DNA from: Sthenelais limicola
Lineage: Eukaryota > Annelida > Polychaeta > Phyllodocida > Sigalionidae
Assembly: GCA_942159475.1 (NCBI GenBank)
Contig: OW804094.1
Coordinates: 52,262,966 to 52,326,965 of the forward strand
Length of the DNA: 64,000 nucleotides
Direction of reading: 5' to 3'
Part shown: piece by piece, positions 47,601 through 59,600 of the stretch
Numbering within the stretch: the first letter of the stretch is position 1
Layout: each line of letters begins with the position of its first letter
Program-made: the position numbers and the translations under genes
Notes under the pieces: generated by a model
The model's input: the letters and a program-made list of their open reading frames with translations, nothing else
Told to the model about the DNA's origin: nothing
Database searches by the model: none

Positions 47601-50600
47601 AGAAGAGAGACAAGAGCATTTCTTTAAAAGGTTACAACCAGAGAAAACAATAAGTGAGAGGGATAGATTGGGTTTAAATAGAAAGATTAGCCCACACGAG
47701 CTAGAAAGGACAGTCAAAGAGATGAAAGGTAATAAAACACCAGGATCGGACGGGTTACCGGCTGAATTCTACAGGGTGTTCTGGGGAGAGATATCTCACT
47801 TATTTTTGCTAATGATGGAAGAGTCCTTTTTTGATTCTAGCTTAGCTGGGGAAATGTATCAGAGCATCATATCAGTGATACCCAAGAAAGGGTGCGATTT
47901 GGCCCTATTAGGAAGCTGGAGACCAATCTCTCTACTTAACACAGATTATAAAATCATTTCGAAAACGCTCGCCAGTAGGCTTCAAAAGGTAATCGGTAAG
48001 GTAGTCGACGAAGACCAGTATGGTTTTGTACCAGGGAGGTACATAGGCTCGGCGGTTAGGAGGATCGAGGATGTGAAATATCTGCTACAAGGGAGGGGTG
48101 GGAAGGGAATCATAGCTTCTCTCGATTTTCGCAAGGCCTATGATACAGTCTCATGGAAATACCTGTTCGATTGCCTAAGGAAGGTAGGGGTAGGGGAATA
48201 TTTTCTGAAGTGGGTAAAATGTTTGCTGATAGGATCAAAAGCGACAGTGACTAATAATGGTTATATAAACGAATGGTTCGACCTGCAAAGGGGCGTCAAA
48301 CAAGGCGACCCTATATCGTCGCTGATTTTTACAATCGTGGTAGAGAACCTTGCACAAGCAATTAGAGAGAGCTCACTATGTAAGGGCATAATTGCAGGCG
48401 GCTATGAACACAAAATTGTACAATATGCGGATGACATTACTATCTTTGCAGAAAATGAGTACTCGCTATGCGAAATGATGTCCATGGTAGGTGAATTCGG
48501 TAAAATGTCTGGTTTAATGCTGAATGTTAATAAAACCCAAGGCTTCAATATCGGAGGTGTGAAATTGTATAGAAATGTAAGTAAGGAAATACAGTGGGTA
48601 AAAGAAATGCGAATTTTGGGGATCACATTGCTATACCCAGGAAATGAAGAAAAACAAAATAAGATCAATTGTGAAGCGGTGCTTGTTAAGATCAAAAGTA
48701 TTGTCGCAGCCTGGAAAAAACGAAACATTTCGATGAAGGGCCGTGTGGTCATTGTCAATACAATTATTATTCCGTGCATATCATATGTGTCAAACTTGAT
48801 AAGGTTAAAAGACTTTATGTTAAAGGAGTTTAATGGGATTATCAGGGATTTCATATGGCAGGACAAAAAGAGTAAGATAGGTAAGATGTACTTAACGCAA
48901 CCTACAGATAAAGGAGGACTGAATTTACAGGATTTGAGGTTAAAAATTATCGCATCAAAGATCATGTGGATTAAAAGAATGGATGAGCAACCAGAAGCAA
49001 AGTGGGTAGGTCTGGTAGGTGAAATTGTGAAGGGTGATTGTAAAAATATGATAAGGGAACGAAGAAAATACAAATGTAAAAAGAACCCCTTCTACCAAGA
49101 AATATTTAAATGGTGGTTTAATTGTTACGGGTCGAAAGAGCCACAAACAAAAGTCGAGGTTTTAAAAGAGCGAATCTGGAATAACAAATGGTTGAGGTTA
49201 GAGAACGGGAATACCAACTGGAAGTACTGGAAAAGAAAAGGCCTTGAAACAATAGATGATTTAACAGATAACGGGACGGTAAAGCTCACAAAAGAGTTCG
49301 AAGAGACTTACCAAATGAAATTTAACGCTCTGGAAAGGCTCAGAATCAAAGGGGTAATTCCCAAATCCTGGCTTCGACTACTAAAAATGGAAGAAGTAGT
49401 CCCTTTTGACAATTCGATCATGTGTTGGGTAGGCGAAAAGTGCATGAACCTAAGATCGATAACTGCAAAGATGGTCTATGACGCTCTAATAGTCAGATAT
49501 GCACCGAAGCAAGATAGAAATGGTAGGTGGAATAGAATGTTCCGGGAAAAAGGTCTAGATATGGAGGATACAAACATGGAAATATGGTATAAGATCCCCT
49601 ATGAGTGTACAAGAGACGTCCGCCTGCAGGCGTTCCAATATAAGGTGCTAAATCGAATTATAGTGTGTAACGACTACTTGTGCAAAATTAAGATTAAGGA
49701 TAATAGAGAATGTATCTACTGCGAGGTACTGGATGATGTATTTCACTTCTTTATAGACTGTGATAGACAGAACCTTTTTTGGAATTCCTTAATCAGATGG
49801 GCAAGAAATAATACATATCTCGATAGAGAATCAGTTGATGTAATGAATGCGGTTAACTTGTTATTCGGCGTACCTGGAAATGATAGCAGGACTAAAAGAC
49901 TAAACTATATTCTGTTGTTAGCTAGATTTCACATTTATAAAAGAAGACTGTTCTATGATAACGAAGTGTGTCTATTTGAATTTCTAAGGGAGCTGAAGCT
50001 AAATTTAAAGGTGATGCAAGATAGTGCGCAATTTAATCTCTCGTATAAAAAAGACTTCGGTCTGTGGGACGCATTTTACCAGGAATTGTGAGTAACAATA
50101 CGCTAAACTGAATTAAAGTTTGAAAGCATGCCTTATTAGTTCGATCAGGAGTAAACGCAGCACAACACAGAAGAGTGAAGGGCCGAAACAGTTATTGTAT
50201 TTTTCGATGGTAATAGCTGGGCCAGTGGTTCTTTGTTGATAGACTGAATAAAATTATGTTTCGTAAAAAAAAAAAAAAAAAGATTTGATTCAGTAGAGTT
50301 TTATTCATTCAGCTGCTTGGCTGGCCGCTGGGACGTACATATATTAACTGGAATGCGATCACATTGTATAAGGAGGCGATGGTGGAGAAATTCATGGGGG
50401 CTTAGCATATGGCATTGATAAAGAGAGGCGGGAAAAGGAAGAGAAGAGAAAGACAATTAATATTAGATTATGTTTGCATTTTAAACTTTTGTTTTATTTA
50501 AATATTAAATCTTTTATTTCGAGGAATAGTATTCAATTATTTATTTCTTCATTTTTCTTTTGAAATATTTTTTTTTTATTGGTGAGCATTATCCATTTTT

Positions 50601-53600
50601 GAAAAACATTTTAATCTTTGTTGGAAATTATTTTTCAATAACAAATTATTTTTCACTTTTAATAACAACAAAAATATTAATTTCATTTGGTGAGCATAGT
50701 CGGCTTTTGTACATTGTTTGCTTATTAAATATTTCTATTCTGTAGCTGACCACAGAGCGTGAGAAGACGATGGAGAACCAGACTGCAGCACAGCAAAGAT
50801 GGGAACGAGAGAGGCGTGACTTGGAGCAGATGCACAGCAAGTCTGTAAAACAAATGGAAACTCGTCTCTATGAGCTGGAAGCTTCTAACAAGGTGGGACT
50901 CATTTAATACATACCGTATATACCCGTGTATAAGCCCCGGCTTATATTAATTTCAAATGGTGATTTGACCCGGCTTATATTCGGGGTGGGCTTATATTCG
51001 GGGCCCGGCTTATATTACAATAATTGAAAACCAGTAGATAACTGAAACTCAGGTTTATTATTATCTTCATTCATTACTCTAGTTTTCATGTTTTAAATTC
51101 GAATTTAAGGCAAAAAACGTACCAGAATTGTTGTGAGTTCACAATCGACCAACAAGAACTGAGTCCTACATTCAAACTATCATTCATGATCTATTAAAAG
51201 CTCGTTCTGGACGATTTCTTCAGCATTTTACATTAATTAGCACTATTATTGGAACATGACAGTACAGGCACCCGGCTTATAAACGGGACCCGGCTTATAT
51301 TAATGTTATGAAGTGCTGAACCCCCGGCTTATAAACGGGGTGGGCTAATACTCGGGGTCCGGCTTATACACGGGTATATACGGTATTGACAATGTGCATG
51401 TATTAGTAAAATAAATTCAAAATTTGTAGAAAAACACATTAGCCAAGCCACCCAGTAATAAAATACAAGCATGAATTTATTTTTTAAATTAATATGTTAG
51501 TATGGTAGGCTGATCTCACCAGTTGAATAGAACAAAAATACTCATCTAATTAATATTAATAGGCTCCTTAGCCTATTATTTTTCCCACTTAAATAGTGCT
51601 GTATTTTCTACCCAGGACCTGACAGACAGACGCTACAAATCAGAGTCAACGATACGTGAACAACGCTCTAAGTTGAGCCTATTGGAAGATGAGCACCAGC
51701 GGACTTTGACGGAGGTGCAAGCTCTGAGGAAGAATAACTCCGGACTGGATGCAGAGTACCATGAACAGGACAAGCTGGTGCACCAACTGAAGACCAGACT
51801 TGCAGTACTCGAACAGGAGCTTAAGGACAAAGAGGAACTCTTAGAGAAAACAAACGACAATATTACCACCGAAAAAGATCAAAAGGTGCCTATTTTTTCT
51901 TTTATAAGATAACATCGATCTAATGTGTGATTATATTTGAAATTATAGGTTCTTGAAATCGGCCCAGACATTTTGACCTCACAAAAAGTTCATTTTAAGT
52001 GAATTATTGAATATTTTGCATAAATATGACTGCCATTTATTGTAATCAAATGTTTAATGGTTGGACCTACTTCAGGGTAAACTAGAAGAGAGCATGGGGC
52101 GTGACAAAAAGAAGATCTCCAAGTTGGAATTATCCATCAAGACGCTCAGCGATGAGCTTGTGAAAGGGAATGAAATAATCAAACGTCTCCAAGGTGACAT
52201 CAAGACTTACCATGCCAAGGTAAAGCCTCCGAATTCATTACCTGCGCTTGATGTGCAAAATCATTCAAAGAATCTAGACTGGCCTTTTAATTCTGTTTCC
52301 AAAATTATTGCTCACTGCCAGGCTTAGACGTCTCTACTTTCTTGTAAACTAGTGAAGGCTGGAGAAGGTGAAATATAATAAGAAGCGAGGCTGGGCTGCG
52401 AGAGAACTTTTTTTTCCGAAAGAACTCCCCTTTATTGTATTGTAACACAACAAATCATATGAATAACAATACTATACATCAACGACAAAGAAAAAATAGG
52501 TGTTGACCCAGAGGTGGAAAGGCAGAGAATGAGTACATGAGCCGGACCAGACCATCCGTGCCTCCCACCTCTGTGTCGCCCTCTGTCTACAAACCCCTCA
52601 CCTCCCCCTCGTGAGAGGTGAGCGAGTCAGTAAACTAGTGAAGGCTGGAGAAGGTGAAATATAATAAGAAGCGAGGCTGGGCTGCGAGAGAACTTTTTAT
52701 ATCCGAAAGAACTCCCAAACCCCCAGCCGAAGGAAGTTTAATGATAAGAAATCAGTTTAATGATAAGAATTCAGATACAAAGCAACTGCCGTATCCTTCT
52801 CTTTACGAGTTACCAACTCATTAGACAAGTACATTAACACACTCAAAGATTTCCAGTCTCCGTAAACCTTTATAACATGTAAGGGTAAACCTAATCTTGA
52901 CAAGTACGTAGCTGAACCCCGCCTCAAGCTGTGAGACGAGATATTCCCTTTAACACCTGCAGACAGAACACACTGAGCCAACTTCTGGCAAAAAATTTAT
53001 AAGATAAAGGAGACCTGGTACCTGGCATTAAAAATAAGTCATCAGATCCGCTCAGCCTAACCTTAGCAAAGTACCTTTTAAGCCATTTGACTGGGCATAA
53101 ACAAGAAAGTGGGGCCGCAACCACTGGAATAGTTACACATCTCTCACTAAATTGAATAGTCTTTGAACTCTTAATAGACAATATGAGGCCGTATTCAGTA
53201 AAACTAACATCCGAACGCTTGAGCATGTGGATCGACTTGGTGTAGTGAGACTTTCTTAAGAGGCAACGGAAAGCTAAACATACTGTACACCAAAAAACCA
53301 AGTCTGAAAGAGTCGATAAAGACAAGGTCTTATACATAAGTAATAAATGCTCAGGTAATAAAGGATCCGCCTGAAGAACCGCATCCCCAAGTAAGCGTCT
53401 AGCGCCCTGCATAATACACTTTAACCTATAATTACCTTTAGCCAAACATGGGTAACCCAGATAGTCGTGAAGGGACCACAAGGCACTAACATAATTAGTA
53501 ATTGAGGAAAAACTCAAAGAGTTACATAAATGAGTTACGTACAAACACACCACGTCTACTTCAGCAGGCAAAGGTACTAAATTATACAAGTTGCAAAAAT

Positions 53601-56600
53601 GAAAGAATTTTGACCACTGGGACCTATGAGTCTTCCAGGTTGATTCCACTCAACACAAAGCTTGGATCTCTCCGCATCTTTCCTTTAGTTTGGTCAAGGA
53701 CACTAAAAGCACAACAAAAAGAAAACATCACTGGTAAGCCATAGCCACCGTAACCAGTCTTTCTATCAAAAACTCTAGACAGAGCATCAGCTCTAACATT
53801 ATCTGTGGTAGAGATCCTGAATGGAGTAATAGAAATATTATATATGGCAGTACACCAAAATAACTCTCTTAACAGTTGCATAGCACAGATGTTGGAACTT
53901 CGACCTGTGGCCAGCATAGCTTCTACTTGTGTGTTATCAGTGAAAACGTTAACCTGAGAATCCCTCCAGTTGGGACCCCAACGCTTAATGGCTGCTATGA
54001 CTGGCCACAACTCTAATACATTAATGTTTTCCTGAGACAAGTCATCATAAGTCGGGGGCCGATACAATATGCGGACACATAACCTCATATAAGTTCCAAC
54101 TGCCAAAAAAGAAGTCATCCCCCCATACAGCACTAAAACCTGTTAGAGAAGAATCCGTGAAAACATTTACCTCTGCTGCCTTATAATCAATAATCTTTCG
54201 TCGACCATTGAAAGTAACTAAGAAACTGTTCCACCACATCAAGTCTAGCTTACATGATTCAGATAAGGTTATAACACGTTTATTCCTTGTAGCCTTTAGT
54301 AAGGCATAAAGCCTTCTACAAAAAGTCCTACCACCTTTTACGAGTACGGAACAGTGGGCTAAATACCCCGTAAGTTTCTCTAAATCTTTCCTACTGCAAG
54401 AAGTACAATTTAGGACCCTTGAAACACTATCTCTAGCTTTCTGAAGCTTATCAGCGGGTAAACGTAACTGCATTTCCACCAGATCTATGATCACCCCCAA
54501 GTAGCGAGGAGTCATGGACGGACTTTCTTAAAGTTAATGCTAAATCCCATAAACCGCAGAACAGAAATCAAAAGTTGCTGTCTATTCTGACACTCCTCAA
54601 AGGTGTCTCCAGACACAAAAAAAAAATCCAAGTAGTTTAGGCAAGGGACCCCCAAACCAGACATAAATCTAGAAACAAAATCCGTTATAGAGTTAAAAAT
54701 AAACGGAGCTGACTTGGTCCCAAAACAAAGAACATTGTCCTGGAAAACTACATCCTTATCCCCCCATCTCCACCTGAAACCAAGAAACTTTCGATGGGGA
54801 GGAAAAATATTAACGTGGCGATAAGCAGAAGCTATGTCCACTACCGCACCATAACCATTTTGTACCACCATACCTAAAGCATCGTCAACTTTCACAAAAG
54901 AAAATCTCTCTGCTGTACCTGACATAAAGTCGTTTACCGATACATCCGGACGTGAACAGTCCGTTATTGGCCTTAATCGCCCATCAGAACGCTTGATAGC
55001 CCCCATAGCATGAATACAATCTGGCAAATCACTAGCAATAGAAATTTTACCTTCCACCAACACCTGTTGAATGGATTTAGACATCTGTAACATCATGTTT
55101 GGTTCCATTATAGAGCTATAATTACATAAATCGTAAGAAGTATTCATGTTTTCATCCACAATGTGAAAACCCCTACACACACCGTTCAATATAAACTGGT
55201 CATCAGTAGTAATACCATTAGTAGAGTCCATCATCGCGGCTATACGACACGGCTTCAGTTGCGTAAGCACTAAGTCCAAAACATAAACACAGCTACACGA
55301 GCCCTGTTTAAGGTGTAAGTATTGATCTGGATAAACGCGAACACTTTTTACATAATCCGGGGGCAAACGTACGGTAATATCACTGCATTTACAATCCTCA
55401 GTAAGTGTAGTAAAGTAAACATCAGAAGAAATGTCTGGCGAAACAACTGTCTCGATAACACAAAGCCAACCATGGCCGCCATCTTGTAAGTCCACTTCCG
55501 GCAAAACAATTGACAATTCTGACTCGGAGTGACTACACGAGTCAAGTTGTGACAGTTCAAAGTCACATACAACATTATCAATTTCCATTTCAAGCACATT
55601 TGAATCGCCAAACAATTTCTTATCTAAAACAGGTACAAATTCAAGAAAACCTTCGCGACCTGATCTATCCGAGTCAACCGGAAGACCATGATGCAATTCT
55701 TCAAAATGGCCGACCATAACACTAGTTTCTGCGTTTTCGCTTAAGGGATCGACATGATTCTCTGAGTACACGCAAGAATCAACTATCAGAGATTTAGTAA
55801 CAGGTATAACTTCCTCAGAAATACATTCTGAAGACTGACATGAAATATCAAAACGTTCAACACCCTTGACACTCAAAGTCGATCCACAACCCTCAGAAAC
55901 TAAGTACATAGCTTCCGTATCCTACGCTGAGACCCCAGTATTAGCCGAACGGCAGTTTGGCTGGGAGTGTGAAGCACTCAAACATTTACTACACACGTGA
56001 GGGAATTTACAAGCTGTATTAGTACAACCCTCTTTGTTAAACCCCCAACAGAATTTGCCTGTGTCTTTCTTTTCAACCTGAGGAATAGGCCTTAGAACCA
56101 ACATAACAGGCTTTCTCCCTTACTGCCTCGTCATATTTAACGATACCACTGGAAAGATAGGCTTGCGTGCTACTTTTCTCCGCAAGAAAACAGTTATGTT
56201 CTAAAAGTGACAATATATCTTTTCCCTCACGATATCTTTCAAGCATTAAAAAACCATGAGTGAACCATAATTTGTCCGTAGTGAATGTTTTTGACCTTTC
56301 TTCTCTTGGAAGAAAACGTTTCAATTTATAAACACGCTTTTTCTCACTTTTTGTGGTGTCACGATGTTTTGGCTTCTTGACTTTCTTCTTGGATTTCCTA
56401 CGCAGGGTCGACAAACTAGAGGAGCTGGAAGAACTGGAGGACATCTCACTAGTAGAAGACGACGAGGACGAAACCGCTTTAGCACCCCGTGCTTGCCTGG
56501 ACCTACGCCTGGACCTACGTCTGGACCTCGCCCGTCCATGTTCCTGAATCCGTTCGTCCTCACTGACCGGTAGGCTTGGTACCGGCCACTCATAGGCAGC

Positions 56601-59600
56601 CTGCCTGTTCCACTCCTCAGGGGCTTACTTCCTCACCAGCGTTTGTAACAAACCCTCAATAGCCTCGAGCTTGTTATCGGTCTTTTGGGCGAAACCTGCA
56701 TACGTGCCATATCTGTTTGCAAGGCTTCCACGGGCCCACCAACACGGACATGTTCTGGCCTAGGAGACATACGGGGGGCTATGTTCCTTCTTTCCAACTC
56801 GGGCCTAGGAGATATATGAGGGGCTATGTTCCTTCTTTCAAGTTCTGGCCTCCTTGGAGACACCCAGGGTGCCGCCGACGCCGCCACACGGTTTGGTCTA
56901 GGAGGACCAGCCATAAGCTCACCAAACTCATGATAGTCCCGCTCAGTCCTAGCCCTAATCCTATCTATCCAACCATCAGGATTAGGCTCCGGGAGCTTTT
57001 GACGTGCCAGACCGGGCCAAGCATCGTCATTTTCCAGGGGAGGTATAGAACCCTGTCGTGAAGGAGTTAGAGGGTGGGTCCTAACTCGGAAATCTACCTT
57101 TACATCCTCTGAGTCACTTTCTCGTCCTAAATCTTCTACTTAAATTAAACTTCTACTTAAATTAAACTTGCACTTTCTACCCGTAGGAGGGTAATGTTTC
57201 GTGTCACAGACAGCACAATGCCTTTGCCTCTGTCCCTTCCTACCACCCATGACTAGGCAGTAAGAGAGAGAGCTCGAGTGCACCCGTACAAGGCAACCCA
57301 AAAATAGAACCAACAGTCCGAGTCCAGTGCAGCACTTACCAACCGTGGCTAAGTGTGTGCTCTCTATCAGCCTAGCAGAGCAGAGAAAAAATAGGTGTTG
57401 ACCCAGAGGTGGAAAGGCAGAGAATGAGTACATGAGCCGGACCAAACCGTCCGTGCCTCCCACCTCCGTGTCGCCCTCTGTCTACAAACCCCTCACCTCC
57501 CCCTCGTGAGAGGTGAGCGAGTCAGTAAACTTTCATTGATAACCTCTCTCAACATGTCGCAATAACAAGTATCAGTGACTGTTCTTGGTAACACTGTTTC
57601 AGAGTTTTCTGTTAATGGTTACACTACAGTTCCAGTGGTTTACTGGTAACAGTTGTAGCTGTCTTTCATGTATTTAACTCACAGATGGACAGTTCACATA
57701 GAATACCTCCCAACATATATATATGATTCCCCATGTCTTAATATGTCAGGTATTTTCATAACATTTTCGATAACGCGTGAAAAAAATCAACTCTTTGGTT
57801 GTCTATTTATGTAACTGTTTAATATACAAGGCCAATAATCTTTATTTTTATTTTTGAAAAAAGAGGATGAACTGTATGCAATACTTGTGCTTTCTGCATA
57901 AAACTGTGCCTTACCAGTCAATTGCACTCAGACAGCAAGCAAGTTTGCATTAATTAGTTTGATTGGAGACAACGGACAGACTGCCTACTTATAGACAAAA
58001 CCTCGTGTACCCCTCAGATAAAAACACCCCAACCCCGGTCTGTGCGCATGTGAGATTAGTGTGTATGTCGTGTGTAGATAAGACCTTTGGGTTTTGCTGT
58101 TTGGTCTCTAGCTCATCTCCACGATGGTCGATTTGGTTGGGAGTTGCATCATATTGTAGATAGTCGTACAGGTGACCATCTCTGCAGGGATTTTAGGGGG
58201 AGCAAATTATGGCCAAAAACAGTAAACCTCATTTGTACTTTTGGTGGTTGAATGTCGCGGTATGTGTACACAGCTTATATTCATACACTTTTCATACACT
58301 TGCTAATGTAGTGCCGAAAAGTGAAATCTATCTTATATTTGACTTGCTTTGGTACTGACATGTTGGAACGAAATTTTCTCTTAAATCTGCGTCATTGAAA
58401 GGTTTTTGGAGGAAATTTTACATTACTGTAGTCATTGTTGTACACTTTCAGCGCATTTGACCATTCTCATTAGATTAATTATGCATTCGTCACGCACTGA
58501 GGAGACCTGGTTACATAACCCCAGGTGTCACCTCTTGCAGACTGCCCACCTCACCCCTGTGGGGGGTTCCCGGTATTTTGAGTTTATTGGGGGTTATGAA
58601 AAAACTAACTCGTATTCACAGAATTTTTAAAGTACAAGAATGATATTCTACCAATCTGTAGGACAATATTCATTTTTCCCCGTATCCCTGCGACATTTAT
58701 ATCCAAAGTTAGAACAAAGGTCTCTCCTCTCTCCCTCTTCTCTCTTTCCCGCTCTCGTCTCTCTCCCTTCTCTCTCTCTCACCCCGCCCCCCCCCTCCCC
58801 CCCCCCCCCCACACACTCTCCTATCTCTCTTTCCCTCACTCCTCTCTTCTGCCCACCTCTGTCTGTCCTCTCCCTCCTCTCTCTCTCTCCTCCTCTCTCT
58901 TTTCTCCCCCTCTCTCCTTGCTCACTCTTTTATCTTTCTTCTCTTCCTCCATCTCCCTTCTCTCTCCCTCCTTTTACTCTACCTTTCCCCCTCCCATATA
59001 TGTATGTACCGTATACACATGCATGATACACATGTATACATCTCTCTCTCCCCCCCCCCCCCACCATATTATGGATATTCATTATATGATTCAATACATG
59101 GGGTAAGGGTAAGTGAGTAGAAGTCGCTCCGGCCTTTTTTTTGTTCATACAAAAATCTTAATTTCCTCAGAAGCAATATCTTGTTTATTCTTGTAGTTTC
59201 TTATTTATAAGTCTTATTTATTTTGTGGTGTAATAAATATAGGATGTACCTTCACCCGCGGCACATTCTATCTATAGATTAAATTCGTCTTCTCCCAATT
59301 CATGTAAGCAAGCAGTCACTCCACTTCTGCTCAAAAGTAAATTAATATTTCTGAATGGTATATTTCGTTGCCCTTTTCAGCTGAAGATACGTAACCAAGT
59401 TACTACCGAACAAGAGAAGCTGTTAGGCGAAAAAAACAAAGAAATGGAAGAGATTAGAAAAGATCTTGAGATCACTAAAAGATCACTGAGCAATATGGAA
59501 TCAGAGGTATTCTTTATTAATTCATTATGTAAACTAAACTGTAGACGTCCTGCAAATTCCATTGCTTGTTGCCAATTTGTATACTTATCGTCAATGCTTT

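Larger units (their letters stand above)
43711..50294 (+). mobile_element. Full-length L1-type LINE insertion
   Basis: The element occupies 43726-50280, ends in an A-run (50265-50280) with AATAAA at 50247-50252, and is flanked by a perfect 15-bp duplication, AAGATTTGATTCAGT (43711-43725; 50280-50294). The layout is 5' UTR of about 1 kb, ORF1, ORF2, and 3' UTR of about 170 bp. A perfect duplication and a long open ORF2 indicate recent insertion by target-primed reverse transcription. It lies sense in a SASS6 intron, about 450 bp from exon 50746. Confidence 0.93.
52344..57531 (-). mobile_element. PAT/Ngaro-type tyrosine-recombinase retrotransposon (family D), decayed
   Basis: On the minus strand the order is A1 (57531-57382), ORFs, B1 (52716-52630), A2 (52636-52489), B2 (52429-52344). 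This is the split-direct-repeat plan, as in the 13613 element, but the sequences are unrelated. A and B overlap by GTAAACT, a 7-bp word present at the outer edge of A1 (57525-57531), the A2/B1 junction (52630-52636) and the outer edge of B2 (52344-52350). It probably marks the recombination core. Gag, pol and recombinase frames are broken. It lies antisense to SASS6. Confidence 0.88.

Noticed and set aside
58640..59026. Pro/Ser/Leu-rich 128-codon frame
   Set aside because: Artefact of a CT-rich tract.
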